A stretch of 62,961 bases of DNA from Sphingomonas bacterium (GTDB taxonomy: Bacteria; Pseudomonadota; Alphaproteobacteria; Sphingomonadales; Sphingomonadaceae). Shown here piece after piece: positions 49,270-59,156 of this stretch. The notes beneath the pieces were generated by a model. It did not search any database. It saw nothing but the letters and a program-made list of their open reading frames with translations, and was not told where the DNA came from. The stretch is from the NCBI GenBank assembly GCA_030149245.1, contig JASBRX010000040.1:1-62961 (forward strand). Reading direction: 5' to 3'. How positions within the stretch are numbered: the stretch's first letter is position 1; each line of letters begins with the position of its first letter. The translations under genes and the position numbers were made by a program.

Positions 49270-49453
49270 GCGTCTGTTCTCACTTGTTGGCCGATCGCTG
49301 ACGCCGCCCCATGCGGTCGCCCCTCCGGCTGTCGTTCCAAAATACGAAAAGCGGCCAGCCGAAGCTGCCGCTCAACGATGCGCCCTTACGCGCGCTATTG
49401 GGAAAAGGCAAGCGGCGAAGTGATGCACACCCCGCCGCCCGGAGGAAGCCCTT

Positions 49454-49822
49454 TTAGCGGATCATATTGCCAAAGATGGCGCCGATGATGCCGCTTGCGA
49501 TGCTGACCATCACGACGTCATTGCCCGACTGGACGTAGCGATAGCCGCGCGGCGGGGCCTTCAGGCCGCGATAGTGGCGATAATCGATCTGGCGATAGTT
49601 GCGCGCCTGGCGATAGTCGAACCGCTCGCCGCGCTTCCAGCTGGTGCGATAGCGCTGCTGCGGCGCCTTCTTCACCGTCTTCTTGACCACGACCTTGCCG
49701 TTCGGCTTGTGCTTCACGACCGTGCGGGTCTGCTGCGCGGGGGCGGCAGCGGCGGGCGCTGCGGCGAGGATCGGGCTGACCGCGACCGATGCGGCGACGG
49801 CGGCGAGAACAAACTTCTTCAT
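49454..49822 (-). CDS. RcnB-like secreted protein
   Basis: The 122-residue protein has a signal peptide, a Lys-rich early mature part (KPNGKVVVKKTVKK) and a Tyr/Arg-rich repeat region (DYRQARNYRQIDYRHYRGLKAPPRGYRYV) as in RcnB and similar small exported proteins, ending in a Gly/Ile-rich membrane-like stretch. In E. coli RcnB takes part in nickel/cobalt homeostasis; that role is not shown here. The start with MKKFVLA is preferred over 49843. Confidence 0.8.
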   Translation of the reverse strand: MKKFVLAAVAASVAVSPILAAAPAAAAPAQQTRTVVKHKPNGKVVVKKTVKKAPQQRYRTSWKRGERFDYRQARNYRQIDYRHYRGLKAPPRGYRYVQSGNDVVMVSIASGIIGAIFGNMIR

Positions 49823-50011
49823 TTCCAGTCTCCTTGCGTTCAAGCCCGGTATCGGGCGACGAGATCAATCTGGGGGCGGCGTGTCGCAGGGGTTTCGCGG
49901 GAGGTGCGCAAAATGGTCGCCGTGTGTCGCAACCCGTTCAGCTTCGTTCATCTTGCGGTTGTGGGGGAGCAGGCTTAGGGCGGCCGCCTGATTTCGAGAG
50001 GAGCCTTGAAC

Positions 50012-50947
50012 ATGCGTGCCTTCATCTTTCCGGGGCAGGGGAGCCAGTCTGTCGGCATGGGGCTGGCGCTGAGCCAGGCCAGCGCGGCGGCGCGGGAGGT
50101 GTTTCAGGAAGTGGACGATGCGCTCGGCCAGAAGCTGTTCAAGCTGATGACCGAAGGCCCCGAGGGCGACCTGTTGCTGACCGAGAATGCCCAGCCGGCG
50201 ATCATGGCGCATGCCATCGCGGTGCTGCGCGTGCTGGAAAAGGAAGGCGGGGTACGGCTGGCGGACAAGGCCGACTTCGTCGCGGGGCATTCGCTCGGCG
50301 AATATACCGCGCTGTGTGCAGCGGGTGCGCTGGACCTGTCGACGACCGCAAAGCTGCTCAAGCTGCGCGGGCGGGCGATGCAGGCGGCGGTGCCGGTAGG
50401 CGAGGGCGCGATGGCGGCGCTGTTGGGTGCCGATCTGGTCAAGGCGCAGGCGATTGCCGATGCGGCGGCCGAGGGTGAGGTGTGCACGGTCGCCAACGAC
50501 AATGATCCGTCGCAGGTGGTGATCTCGGGTGCCAAGGGCGCGATCGACCGCGCGGTGGCACTTGCCAAGGATTATGGGGCGAAGCGCGCCGTGCTGTTGC
50601 CGGTGTCGGCGCCGTTCCACTGCCCGATGATGCAGCCCGCCGCCGATGCGATGGCCAAGGCGCTGGCCGATGTCGCGATTCGCGCGCCGCTGGTCCCGGT
50701 CTACGCCAATGTCACCGCCGCCCCGGTGAGCGACCCCGACACGATCCGGGGGCTGCTGGTCGATCAGGTGACCGGCATGGTGCGGTGGCGCGAGTCGGTG
50801 TCGGCGATGTTCGACGCCGGCGTGCATGATTATGTCGAGCTGGGCGGCAAGGTGCTGGGCGCAATGGTCAAGCGGATCGCGCCGGATGCGACGGTGACCA
50901 GCGTGGTTACGATGGATGACATCGAGGCACTGGAGAAGGTGCTTTAA
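50012..50947 (+). CDS. fabD: Malonyl-CoA-ACP transacylase FabD
   Basis: FabD charges ACP with malonate for fatty acid synthesis. The 311-residue protein has PGQGSQSVGMG at the start, the nucleophile GHSLGEYTA (Ser94) and the His/Gln residues near SAPFHCPMM. The ATG has GAGAGGAG upstream; an upstream TTG is also in frame. First gene of fabD-fabG-(orf)-acpP-fabF, with a hairpin repeat after it. Confidence 0.96.
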   Translation: MRAFIFPGQGSQSVGMGLALSQASAAAREVFQEVDDALGQKLFKLMTEGPEGDLLLTENAQPAIMAHAIAVLRVLEKEGGVRLADKADFVAGHSLGEYTALCAAGALDLSTTAKLLKLRGRAMQAAVPVGEGAMAALLGADLVKAQAIADAAAEGEVCTVANDNDPSQVVISGAKGAIDRAVALAKDYGAKRAVLLPVSAPFHCPMMQPAADAMAKALADVAIRAPLVPVYANVTAAPVSDPDTIRGLLVDQVTGMVRWRESVSAMFDAGVHDYVELGGKVLGAMVKRIAPDATVTSVVTMDDIEALEKVL

Positions 50948-50961
50948 GTAACTCAACTGTC

Positions 50962-51052
50962 CGTCACCCTGAACTTGTTTCAGGGTCCACCCATCCGCAT
51001 GCGACGAAGCAGCTGGTGGCAGGGTGGATGCTGAAACAAGTTCAGCATGACG
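50962..51052. repeat. Hairpin repeat in the fabD-fabG gap
   Basis: The element starts CGTCACCCTGAACTTGTTTC and ends with the near-complement GAAACAAGTTCAGCATGACG. It fills most of the 128-base gap between fabD and fabG; the mature RNA could fold to a long stem with internal loops. Confidence 0.82.
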
Positions 51053-51075
51053 GTGGATAGAAAGAAGGACTGAAC

Positions 51076-51813
51076 ATGTTCGACCTGACAGGCATGACCG
51101 CACTGGTGACTGGCGCATCCGGTGGGATTGGTTCGGCGATCGCCAAGGCGCTGGCGGCGCAGGGCGCGCGGTTGGCGGTTTCGGGGTCCAATGCCGAAAA
51201 GCTGGAGGCATTTCGTGCCGAATTGGGCGGGGACCATGTCGCGCTGGCATGCAATCTGTCTGATGCCGCAGCGGTGGACGCGCTGGTGCCGTCGGCGGTC
51301 GAGGCGCTGGGCAAGCTCGACATCCTCGTCAACAATGCTGGCGTCACGCGCGACAACCTCGCCATGCGGATGAAGGACGAGGAATGGGATCAGGTGATCC
51401 GCGTCAACCTGGAGGCCGCGTTCCGCCTGATGCGCGCTGCGGGCAAGCCGATGATGAAAGCACGGTTCGGCCGGATGATCTCGATCACGTCCGTCGTGGG
51501 TGCCACAGGAAATCCGGGGCAGGCCAATTATGCCGCGTCCAAGGCGGGGCTGGTCGGCATGTCCAAGGCGCTGGCGCAGGAACTGGCGAGCCGCAACATC
51601 ACCGTGAACTGCGTCGCGCCGGGCTTCATCCGCTCGGCAATGACAGACGTACTGCCCGAAGCGCAGAAGACCGCGTTGCTCACCAAGATCCCCGCAGGCG
51701 ATCTGGGCAGCGGCGAAGACATCGGTGCGGCAGTCGTTTATCTGGCGTCGAAGGAAGCGGGCTATGTCACTGGCCAGACGCTGCACGTGAATGGCGGGAT
51801 GGCGATGCTGTAA
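51076..51813 (+). CDS. fabG: 3-oxoacyl-ACP reductase FabG
   Basis: The 245-residue SDR enzyme reduces 3-ketoacyl-ACP. It has the NADP-binding TGASGGIGSAIA near residue 13, NNAGVTRDN near residue 87, the catalytic Ser in ITSVVGATG and YAASKAG. The start follows a purine-rich AAAGAAGGAC region. It lies after the fabD-fabG repeat. Confidence 0.96.
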   Translation: MFDLTGMTALVTGASGGIGSAIAKALAAQGARLAVSGSNAEKLEAFRAELGGDHVALACNLSDAAAVDALVPSAVEALGKLDILVNNAGVTRDNLAMRMKDEEWDQVIRVNLEAAFRLMRAAGKPMMKARFGRMISITSVVGATGNPGQANYAASKAGLVGMSKALAQELASRNITVNCVAPGFIRSAMTDVLPEAQKTALLTKIPAGDLGSGEDIGAAVVYLASKEAGYVTGQTLHVNGGMAML

Positions 51814-51844
51814 GCACCGGAATAACCGGGGAAGGGGAATAATC

Positions 51845-52414
51845 ATGTCGCTTTTGTTGATCAGCGCCGCTCTGTTTGCGGGCGGCGTGCAGGAAGAGGA
51901 AGCGCGTCGGCCGCGCGACCAGACGCCGATCGCGTGCCCCTATCGCACGCTGCCGCGCACGATCGATCGCGATGCGCTGGCGAGCCTTGCCCGGTCGGGG
52001 TTCGAGCCGAAGACCGATGCCGAAAAGCGGACGTTCCAGATGGTCGGTCAGCGCATTGCGGCATGCCAGGGCAGCAATGGCTGGGGCGAACGGAGTCGTC
52101 AGGCGGCCTTTCGCTACCTTACCGGTCGCGTGCTGCTGTCCAACGCACGCTACCAGCTGCGCACCCATGAAGTGACTACCGCCCAGATCGAGGCTGCACA
52201 TGCCGCGCTGACGCCCGAGGCGCAGCAGGCCGTTGCGCGCGGATCGATGGCCGGTGCGGACATGACCGTCGCGTGGAATGCGCTGGTCGCAGGCGGGGCC
52301 AAGCTCGACGCGGTACCCGCCGACCAGCGCGGCGCGATCGCCGGGCTCATCCTGCAGGGATTGGCGGGCGTGTCGATCATGGCCGAAGCCGAAGCAGCGT
52401 ATCGCACACGCTGA
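51845..52414 (+). CDS. Secreted hypothetical protein between fabG and acpP
   Basis: A 189-residue protein with a hydrophobic start ([19 protein letters not shown]) that may be a signal peptide, and a mature helical domain with no recognised family. The start at 51845 is used because GGGGAAGGGG precedes it; an upstream frame to 51791 is rejected. It lies between fabG and acpP, but no evidence ties it to fatty acid synthesis. Confidence 0.7.
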   Translation: MSLLLISAALFAGGVQEEEARRPRDQTPIACPYRTLPRTIDRDALASLARSGFEPKTDAEKRTFQMVGQRIAACQGSNGWGERSRQAAFRYLTGRVLLSNARYQLRTHEVTTAQIEAAHAALTPEAQQAVARGSMAGADMTVAWNALVAGGAKLDAVPADQRGAIAGLILQGLAGVSIMAEAEAAYRTR

Positions 52415-52426
52415 ACCGCGTTCACT

Positions 52427-52458
52427 CCGCCCGGCCCCCCTTGCGCGGGCGCGGGCGG
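52427..52458 (+). terminator. Weak hairpin between the secreted protein gene and acpP
   Basis: Seven-base arms (52427-52433 and 52452-52458) flank a Cys/Gly-codon-rich loop and are followed by CGTTCT. It could end the fabD-fabG transcript before acpP, but the arms are short and the loop is long. Confidence 0.3.
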
Positions 52459-52517
52459 CGTTCTACGTGCGTTCAGGATTCGATTTCCAACGACCTCATC
52501 AAGAAGGAACAGGGTAC

Positions 52518-52754
52518 ATGAGCGAGACCGCCGATCGCGTGAAAAAGATCGTCGTCGAGCATCTCGGCGTCGAAGCCGAGAAGGTCACCGAAGACGCGAG
52601 CTTCATCGACGACCTGGGCGCGGACAGCCTCGACATCGTCGAGCTCGTCATGGCGTTCGAAGAGGAATTCGGCGTCGAGATCCCCGATGATGCCGCCGAG
52701 AAGATCACGACCGTCAAGGACGCGATCACCTATATCGACGAGAATCAGGGCTAA
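52518..52754 (+). CDS. acpP: Acyl carrier protein AcpP
   Basis: The 78-residue protein has the phosphopantetheine-binding motif [14 protein letters not shown] with Ser37, and the acidic helix 2 expected of ACP. It carries growing acyl chains. The preceding gap of 100 bases may hold its own promoter. A rho-independent terminator follows, before fabF. Confidence 0.98.
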   Translation: MSETADRVKKIVVEHLGVEAEKVTEDASFIDDLGADSLDIVELVMAFEEEFGVEIPDDAAEKITTVKDAITYIDENQG

Positions 52755-52798
52755 TTCGGGTTTCCCGGATGGCCGCCCGATTGGGCAGGATTTGACGA

Positions 52799-52842
52799 AC
52801 GGCTCCCGGTCCCGGAAAGGGGTGGGGAGCCGTTTTGTTTTG
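52799..52842 (+). terminator. Rho-independent terminator after acpP
   Basis: Nine-base arms ACGGCTCCC (52799-52807) and GGGAGCCGT (52825-52833) are followed by TTTGTTTTG. It lies between acpP and fabF and is a clear intrinsic terminator. Confidence 0.8.
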
Positions 52843-52867
52843 TAGCGATCAACACCGGAGAGTAACT

Positions 52868-54127
52868 ATGCGCCGCGTCGTCGTCACCGGCCTCGGCCTT
52901 GTCACCCCGCTGGGCGGGGATGTCGAAACCAGCTGGAAGAACATCCTTGCCGCCAAGTCCGGCGCGGGGACGATCACGCGGTTCGACGCGACCGATTTCC
53001 AGAGCAACTATGCCTGTGAGGTAAAGCCGGCCGACCATGAATATGGCTTCGACCCCGGCAAGCGCGTCGATCACAAGATCCAGCGCCAGGTCGATCCGTT
53101 CATCGTCTATGGCATCGATGCCGCGGGACAGGCGATCGAGGATGCCGGCCTGCTCGACATGAGTGAGGAAGAGCGGTTCCGCGCGGGCTGTTCGATCGGG
53201 TCGGGCATCGGTGGCCTGCCGGGCATCGAGAGCGAATCGCTGGTGCTCGCCGAAAAGGGTCCGAAGCGCGTGTCGCCGCACTTCGTGCATGGCCGGCTGA
53301 TCAACCTGATCTCCGGCCAAGTGTCGATCAAATATGGCCTGATGGGGCCGAACCATGCGGTGGTCACGGCGTGCTCGACCGGTGCGCATTCGATCGGCGA
53401 CGCCGCGCGGATGATCGCGATGGACGACGCCGATGTCATGCTGGCGGGCGGTGCGGAAAGCACCATCTGCCCGATTGGCATCGCCGGCTTCGGTCAGGCA
53501 CGCGCGCTGTCGACCGGCTTCCGCGACGAACCGTGGCGGGCGAGCCGTCCCTGGGATCAGGGCCGCGACGGCTTCGTCATGGGCGAGGGCGCAGGTGTCG
53601 TCGTGCTCGAGGAATATGAGCGGGCCAAGGCGCGCGGCGCGAAAATCTATGCCGAAGTCGTCGGCTATGGCCTGTCGGGCGACGCCTATCACGTGACGGC
53701 GCCGCATCCCGAGGGGTCGGGCGCGTTCCGGTCGATGCAGATGGCGATGAAGAAATCGGGCCTGGCCCTGTCAGACATCGATTACATCAACGCGCACGGC
53801 ACCTCGACCCCGCTGGGCGACGAGCTCGAGCTGGGCGGCGTGCGCCGCCTGTTCGGCGATGCGATCGGCGACCTGTCGATGAGCTCGACCAAGTCGGCGA
53901 TCGGCCATCTGCTGGGCGGGGCGGGTGCGGTGGAGAGCATCTTCTGCATCCTCGCGATGCGCGACGGCATCGTGCCGCCGACGCTGAACCTGGATAACCC
54001 CAGCGAGAATTGCGCGGGCGTCGACCTGGTCCCGCACAAGGCCAAGGAGCGCAAGGTGCGCGCGGTGCTGAACAACTCGTTCGGCTTTGGCGGTACCAAT
54101 GCTTCGCTGGTGATGAAGGCGGTCTGA
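52868..54127 (+). CDS. fabF: Beta-ketoacyl-ACP synthase II FabF
   Basis: The 419-residue condensing enzyme has the Cys-His-His triad: C169 in VVTACSTGAHS, then NAHGTSTPLGD and KSAIGHLLGGAGAVE. It elongates acyl-ACP. The start is ATG after AGAGTAACT; an upstream ATG at 52835 adds an unconserved leader. mltG follows after 22 bases. Confidence 0.98.
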   Translation: MRRVVVTGLGLVTPLGGDVETSWKNILAAKSGAGTITRFDATDFQSNYACEVKPADHEYGFDPGKRVDHKIQRQVDPFIVYGIDAAGQAIEDAGLLDMSEEERFRAGCSIGSGIGGLPGIESESLVLAEKGPKRVSPHFVHGRLINLISGQVSIKYGLMGPNHAVVTACSTGAHSIGDAARMIAMDDADVMLAGGAESTICPIGIAGFGQARALSTGFRDEPWRASRPWDQGRDGFVMGEGAGVVVLEEYERAKARGAKIYAEVVGYGLSGDAYHVTAPHPEGSGAFRSMQMAMKKSGLALSDIDYINAHGTSTPLGDELELGGVRRLFGDAIGDLSMSSTKSAIGHLLGGAGAVESIFCILAMRDGIVPPTLNLDNPSENCAGVDLVPHKAKERKVRAVLNNSFGFGGTNASLVMKAV

Positions 54128-54149
54128 TCCACGGGTTCGGGAGGCGTTG

Positions 54150-55118
54150 GTGCGCAAGTTCGGCTGTTTCGGCGTCCTCCTGATCCTCGCGCTGGTCGCT
54201 GCTGCCTTCTGGGCGGCGCAGCTGTGGGGCGGGGCCGGGCCGGGGACGCGCAACACGACGCTGACGGTGGCGCAGGGATCGACCCTGACCACCGCTGCGC
54301 GCGAGCTGGAGAAGCAGGGCGCGATCCGCGACGCGGACCTGTTCCTGTGGATGGCGCGGGTCTTCGGCGACGACACGCCGATCCAGGCGGGCGAATATCG
54401 CGTGCCGGCGAAGATCAGCCAGTCTGACCTGCTCAAGATGCTGCAGGGCGGGCGCACGCTCCAGCGCTTCGTGATGATCCCGGAGGGGATGCCGTCGATC
54501 CTGGTCCATGAGCGGCTGATGGCGGCCGAGCAGTTGCAGGGCGAGGTCGAAGTGCCGGCGGAGGGGAGCATCCTGCCCGACAGCTATGCCTATAATCGCG
54601 GCGATACGCGGCAGCAGGTGCTCGACCGGATGCAGAGCGCGATGGACAAATATCTTGCCGAGGCATGGGGGCGCCGCAAGCCGAACATCGCGGTGAGCAC
54701 GCCGCAGGAGGCGCTGATCCTCGCCTCGATCGTCGAGAAGGAAACGGGGAAGCCCGAAGAGCGGCGGATGGTCGCCGGGGTCTATTCCAACCGGCTCAAG
54801 CGCGGGATGCCGCTGCAGGCCGATCCGACGGTGATCTACCCGGTGACCAAGGGCAAACCGCTGGGCCGCCGCATCCTGCGCTCTGAATTGCAGGCGAAGA
54901 ACGGGTACAACACCTATGCGATGGCGGGCCTGCCCGAAGGGCCGATCGCCAATCCGGGCCGCGCGAGCATCGACGCGGTGCTGAACCCGGAAACCACCAA
55001 CGCGCTGTATTTCGTGGCGGACGGCACCGGTGGGCACATCTTCGCCGACACGCTGGAGCAGCACAACGCGAACGTCCAGAAATGGTATGCGCTGCGCCGG
55101 GCGCGGGGAGAAATGTAG
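54150..55118 (+). CDS. mltG: Endolytic murein transglycosylase MltG
   Basis: The 322-residue protein has one N-terminal membrane helix (CFGVLLILALVAAAFWAAQLW) and a YceG domain with the catalytic Glu in LASIVEKETG near residue 197, VYSNRLKRGMPLQADPTVIYPV and YNTYAMAGLPEGPIANPG. It cuts nascent glycan strands. GTG at 54150 with GGGAGG is the best start; a TTG one codon upstream is too close to the SD. It follows fabF, a common order. Confidence 0.93.
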   Translation: MRKFGCFGVLLILALVAAAFWAAQLWGGAGPGTRNTTLTVAQGSTLTTAARELEKQGAIRDADLFLWMARVFGDDTPIQAGEYRVPAKISQSDLLKMLQGGRTLQRFVMIPEGMPSILVHERLMAAEQLQGEVEVPAEGSILPDSYAYNRGDTRQQVLDRMQSAMDKYLAEAWGRRKPNIAVSTPQEALILASIVEKETGKPEERRMVAGVYSNRLKRGMPLQADPTVIYPVTKGKPLGRRILRSELQAKNGYNTYAMAGLPEGPIANPGRASIDAVLNPETTNALYFVADGTGGHIFADTLEQHNANVQKWYALRRARGEM

Positions 55119-55120
55119 GC

Positions 55121-55585
55121 ATGGCCGAGGGCGCACCGATCGCAGGCATGATCGGGCGATGCCTATGCGGGGGTGTCATGGTTTCCATCGACGAGGCTCG
55201 CGACGATGTGGGCGTCTGCCACTGCCGGATGTGTCGGCGGTGGACCAGTGGGCCGTGGATGGCGCTTCAGGTTCCGGGCGCGCGCATCGTGGGAGAGACG
55301 CTGCGCGTCTATGCGGCGACCGCCTTTGCCGAACGCGGTTTTTGCAGCGTCTGTGGCGCGCACATCTTCCATCGGCCGAAGGACGGGCCGGAACTTGCGG
55401 TCTCAGCAGGGCTGTTTGATGCCGACGGGCTGTATGTCGCGCGCGAAATATTCATCGATCGCAAGCCGCTCTGGTATCGCTTCGTGGCCGACAGCGAGAA
55501 ACGGACCGAGGCCAGCATGATCCGCGAGTGGCTGCCGCGGATCATTTGGAGGAAGCTCGTGCGGGTGTTTGGGCCGCGCGGCTAA
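55121..55585 (+). CDS. GFA family zinc protein
   Basis: The 154-residue protein has the Gfa-type cysteine set: CLCGG near residue 14, CHCRMCRRW near 34 and CSVCG near 83, binding zinc. Family members include glutathione-dependent formaldehyde-activating enzymes, but many have no known activity. ATG is 2 bases past the mltG stop, so they may be cotranscribed. Confidence 0.88.
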   Translation: MAEGAPIAGMIGRCLCGGVMVSIDEARDDVGVCHCRMCRRWTSGPWMALQVPGARIVGETLRVYAATAFAERGFCSVCGAHIFHRPKDGPELAVSAGLFDADGLYVAREIFIDRKPLWYRFVADSEKRTEASMIREWLPRIIWRKLVRVFGPRG

Positions 55586-55592
55586 GGCTCCC

Positions 55593-56201
55593 TTAGCCCC
55601 GCATCCCCGCCGCTTCGCGCGCAAGGGCTTCGACTTCGGCCATGCTCGCGCCCTTGGGCGTGACCCAGCTGCCGCCGACGCACAGGACGGGGTCGAAGCC
55701 GAGCCAGTCGGGGGCGGTGGCGGGGGTGATGCCGCCGGTGGGGCAGAACTTCGCTTCGTAGAAGGGCGCGGCGAGGGCCTTGAGCGCCTTCAGCCCGCCG
55801 CTGGTTTCCGCAGGGAAGAATTTGAAGTGGCGCAGGCCGAGGTCGTAGCCGCGCATGATGTCGCCGGCATTGGCGATGCCGGGGAGGAAAGGGACGCCGC
55901 TTTCGACGATGACCTTGCCGAGCCGTTCGGTGAGGCCGGGCGAGACGATGAATTCGGCGCCCGCGTCCATCACCTGCGCGAACTGGTCGGGATTGACGAC
56001 CGTGCCAGCGCCGACGATCGCGCCCGGGACCTTCTTCATCTCACGGATCGCGTCGAGTGCGGCGGGGGTGCGCAGTGTGACTTCGAGCACCTTCAGGCCG
56101 CCGGCGACCAGTGCCTCGGCCAGCGGGCGGGCGGTCGCCGCATCGTCGATGACGAGGACGGGGATGACCGCGCTGGTCCGCATGATGGTTTCGATCGTCA
56201 T
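55593..56201 (-). CDS. eda: KDPG aldolase Eda
   Basis: Eda splits 2-keto-3-deoxy-6-phosphogluconate into pyruvate and glyceraldehyde-3-phosphate. The 202-residue protein has the general-acid Glu in VLEVTLRTP, GAGTVVNPDQF near residue 64 and the Schiff-base Lys127 in RHFKFFPAE. It is the last gene of zwf-pgl-edd-glk-eda, with a 4-base overlap with glk. Confidence 0.97.
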   Translation of the reverse strand: MTIETIMRTSAVIPVLVIDDAATARPLAEALVAGGLKVLEVTLRTPAALDAIREMKKVPGAIVGAGTVVNPDQFAQVMDAGAEFIVSPGLTERLGKVIVESGVPFLPGIANAGDIMRGYDLGLRHFKFFPAETSGGLKALKALAAPFYEAKFCPTGGITPATAPDWLGFDPVLCVGGSWVTPKGASMAEVEALAREAAGMRG

Positions 56202-57169
56202 TGCGTATGCTCCTGCGCATAGGCCGCCGCCGCGCCGTAAAGGCCGGGCTGGGGGTGGGTGATCAGCTTGACGGGGATCGAGGACATCAATCCCTGGAAG
56301 CGCCCCTTTGCGACGAAACGCTGTGCAAATCCAGAGCCGAGCAGGTGATCCTTGAGCCGGAAGCCGAGCCCGCCGGCGATGACCACGCCGGTCGGACCAT
56401 GCGCGAGCGCAAGGTCGCCCGCGACCGCGCCGAGGCTGAGGCAGAAGCGGTCGAGCGCGGCGACGGCGAGGCTGTCCTTGCCCTCCAGCGCCAGCGTCCA
56501 GATTTCCTTGTCCGATAGGCTGTGCACCGCCTTGCCCTCAATCTGCGCCAGCGTTTCGTAGATCGGCACGATGCCGGGGCCGGACACGATCCGCTCCGCC
56601 GAAACGCGGGTATAGGTCGAGCGGAGGCGGCGGACGTAGGCGTCCTCAATGCTGTCCAGCGGGGCGAAATCCATATGCCCGCCTTCGGTCGCGATGACGT
56701 GATAGCCGCCGGTCGGGGGGCGGAAGACCTGCGCGACGCCAAGGCCGGTGCCGGGGCCGCAGACGGTGATCGATCCCTTTTCCGGCAACGCTGTCATCGG
56801 GCCGCACAAATGCACGAAATCGCTGTCGGGCAACTGGGCGACGGCGTGGCCGATCGCGCCGAAATCGTTGATCAGGCTGTAGCTGTCGACGTCGAGCCGT
56901 TCCCTGATCAGTGGCGGGCGGATGATCCAGGGATTGTTGGTCAGCTTGATCAGTTCGTCATTGATCGGCGAGGCGATGGCGATTGCCGCCGCACGCGGCA
57001 TGGGGCGGCCGAATTCGCGCGCAGATGCCTGCCAGGCAAGCTGGAAGCTGGCGTGATCAGCGGTCTTTTGCGTGACCGGATCTCCCAGCGAAACGACGCG
57101 GCCATTCTCGACCTCGGCAATGGCGAAGCGGGCATGGGTCCCGCCGATATCGACCGCTACGACTTCCAA
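56198..57169 (-). CDS. glk: Glucokinase Glk
   Basis: Glk phosphorylates glucose. The 323-residue ROK-unrelated GlK protein has DIGGTHARFAI near residue 6, LINDFGAIGHA near 100, GPGTGLGVAQ and EGGHMDFAP. The start is TTG at 57169 after AGAGAGGA; the upstream part of the frame (to 57217) is a translated repeat and is rejected. It lies in the Entner-Doudoroff operon between edd and eda. Confidence 0.95.
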   Translation of the reverse strand: MEVVAVDIGGTHARFAIAEVENGRVVSLGDPVTQKTADHASFQLAWQASAREFGRPMPRAAAIAIASPINDELIKLTNNPWIIRPPLIRERLDVDSYSLINDFGAIGHAVAQLPDSDFVHLCGPMTALPEKGSITVCGPGTGLGVAQVFRPPTGGYHVIATEGGHMDFAPLDSIEDAYVRRLRSTYTRVSAERIVSGPGIVPIYETLAQIEGKAVHSLSDKEIWTLALEGKDSLAVAALDRFCLSLGAVAGDLALAHGPTGVVIAGGLGFRLKDHLLGSGFAQRFVAKGRFQGLMSSIPVKLITHPQPGLYGAAAAYAQEHTQ

Positions 57170-57189
57170 CTTTGTATCCTCTCTAACTT

Positions 57190-57280
57190 CGTCATCCCCG
57201 CGAAAGCGGGGACCCATCTCCTGACCGTTTCACCGGGTGGACGGCGCGGGAGATGGCCCCCCGCTTTCGCGGGGGTGACG
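57190..57280. repeat. Long hairpin repeat in the edd-glk gap
   Basis: The element starts CGTCATCCCCGCGAAAGCGG and ends CCCGCTTTCGCGGGGGTGAC followed by G; outer and inner arms are near-complements. It lies in the gap between edd and glk inside an operon. Confidence 0.85.
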
Positions 57281-57306
57281 GTTTGGTTTGTGGTGAGCGC
57301 GAAAGA

Positions 57307-59130
57307 TCACAACCCAGCCGCAGCGAGCATCGCCGAGCCGCCGGCTTCGGCCTCGCTGGCGCCCTGACGCATCATCGCGAACAGTTCGCGGCCGCTGCCC
57401 AGATCGGGCGGGGGTGCGGCTGCGAGGTCGCGCGCGTCCCATTCGGCCGCATCGACCACCGCGGTGAGCTCGCCGGTTTCGGCGCAGACGCGGACGACGT
57501 CCCCGTCGCGCAGCTTGCCGATCGGGCCACCGCCCAGCGCTTCTGGCGACAGGTGGATTGCGGCAGGAACCTTTCCTGACGCACCCGACATGCGCCCGTC
57601 GGTGACCAGCGCGACGCGAAAGCCGCGGTTCTGCAGGACGCCGAGCGGCGGGGTGAGCTTGTGCAGTTCGGGCATGCCGTTGGCGCGTGGGCCCTGGAAG
57701 CGCACAACGACGACGACGTCCCGGTCGAGTTCGCCCGCCTTGAACGCGTCCTGCACCGCCTGCTGCGTTTCGAACACGCGGCAGGGGGCCTCGATCGTCC
57801 AGCGGTCACGCTCGACGGCGCTGACCTTGATGCAAGCGCGGCCGAGATTGCCGGAGAGGATGCGGAAGCCGCCCTCTTCAGAGAAGGGCGCGTCGATGGT
57901 GCGCACGATGCTGTCGTCGCCGCTGGCGTCGCCATGATCGGCCCAGGCGAGCGCGTCATTCTCCAGCACCGGCTTCTTGCCATAGGCGGCGAGGCCGTCG
58001 CCGAAGGTGGTCAGCGTGTCGCCATGGAGGATGCCGCCCTTGAGCAGTTCACGGATCACGAAGGTCGGGCCGCCGGCATCCTCGAACCCGTTCACATCGG
58101 CCGAACCGTTGGGATAGACTCGGGCGAGGAGGGGGACACTGCGGGAGAGGCGGTCGAAATCCTCCCAGTCGATCAGGATGCCCGCCGCGCGCGCAATGGC
58201 CGGCAGGTGGATGAGGTGGTTGGTCGATCCGCCGGTGGAGAGCAGCACGATCGCGGCGTTGACGATGGCGCGCTCGTCGACAACCTCACCGATCGGGCGG
58301 TAGTCGTCGCCGTCCCAGCCGATCTGGGGCAGGCGCTGAACCGCCGCCTTGGTCAGTTCCTGACGCAGCTTCGTGCCCGGATTGATGAACGACGCGCCGG
58401 GCACGTGCAGGCCCATCGCCTCCATCATCATCTGGTTGGAATTGGCGGTGCCGTAAAAGGTGCAGGTACCCTTGCCATGATAGGCGGCGATTTCGGATTC
58501 GAGCAGTTCCTCGCGGCTCGCCTTGCCCTCGGCATAGAGTTCGCGGACCCGCGCCTTTTCCTTGTTGGCGATGCCGGTGCGCATCGGGCCGGCCGGGATC
58601 AGGATCATCGGGAGATGACCAAAGCGCAGCGCGCCCATCAGCAGGCCGGGCACGATCTTGTCGCAAATGCCGAGCAGCGCGGCACCCTCGAACGTGTTGT
58701 GGCTAAGCGCCACCGCCGTCGACAGCGCGATGGTGTCGCGGCTGAACAGCGACAGCTCCATGCCCGAATAGCCTTGCGTCACCCCGTCGCACATGGCGGG
58801 CACGCCGCCCGCGACCTGCGCCGTCGCGCCCGCCTCTAGCGCCCAGATCTTCATCTGTTCGGGATAGCGGTAGTAGGGCGCGTGCGCCGACAGCATGTCG
58901 TTATAGGCCGTCACGATCCCGATGTTCATGCGGTTCGCGGGCTTCATCGCGTCACGCTGCTCATCCGTGCCGGCATAGGCGTGGGCGAGGTTGGCGCAGC
59001 CCAGACCGCGGCGGCTGACACCGCCCTCGCGCTGCCGAGTCATCAGGTCGCGATAGGCGGTGCGGCGGTCCTTTGAGCGTTCGATGACGCGATCGGTGAC
59101 GGCGGCGATTTCGGGGTGAAGATGGGTCAT
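57307..59130 (-). CDS. edd: Phosphogluconate dehydratase Edd
   Basis: Edd turns 6-phosphogluconate into 2-keto-3-deoxy-6-phosphogluconate. The 607-residue protein has the iron-sulfur cysteines in [11 protein letters not shown] and [30 protein letters not shown] and [21 protein letters not shown], as expected for the IlvD/Edd family. It follows pgl with a 127-base gap holding a hairpin repeat. Confidence 0.98.
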   Translation of the reverse strand: MTHLHPEIAAVTDRVIERSKDRRTAYRDLMTRQREGGVSRRGLGCANLAHAYAGTDEQRDAMKPANRMNIGIVTAYNDMLSAHAPYYRYPEQMKIWALEAGATAQVAGGVPAMCDGVTQGYSGMELSLFSRDTIALSTAVALSHNTFEGAALLGICDKIVPGLLMGALRFGHLPMILIPAGPMRTGIANKEKARVRELYAEGKASREELLESEIAAYHGKGTCTFYGTANSNQMMMEAMGLHVPGASFINPGTKLRQELTKAAVQRLPQIGWDGDDYRPIGEVVDERAIVNAAIVLLSTGGSTNHLIHLPAIARAAGILIDWEDFDRLSRSVPLLARVYPNGSADVNGFEDAGGPTFVIRELLKGGILHGDTLTTFGDGLAAYGKKPVLENDALAWADHGDASGDDSIVRTIDAPFSEEGGFRILSGNLGRACIKVSAVERDRWTIEAPCRVFETQQAVQDAFKAGELDRDVVVVVRFQGPRANGMPELHKLTPPLGVLQNRGFRVALVTDGRMSGASGKVPAAIHLSPEALGGGPIGKLRDGDVVRVCAETGELTAVVDAAEWDARDLAAAPPPDLGSGRELFAMMRQGASEAEAGGSAMLAAAGL

Positions 59131-59156
59131 GGCAAAACTCGGAGTTCGGTGAGCGC

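Noticed and set aside
57170..57217. Upstream start of glk (MGPRFRGDDE)
   Set aside because: It is the translation of the repeat at 57190-57280. The TTG start at 57169 with AGAGAGGA gives the conserved N-terminus.
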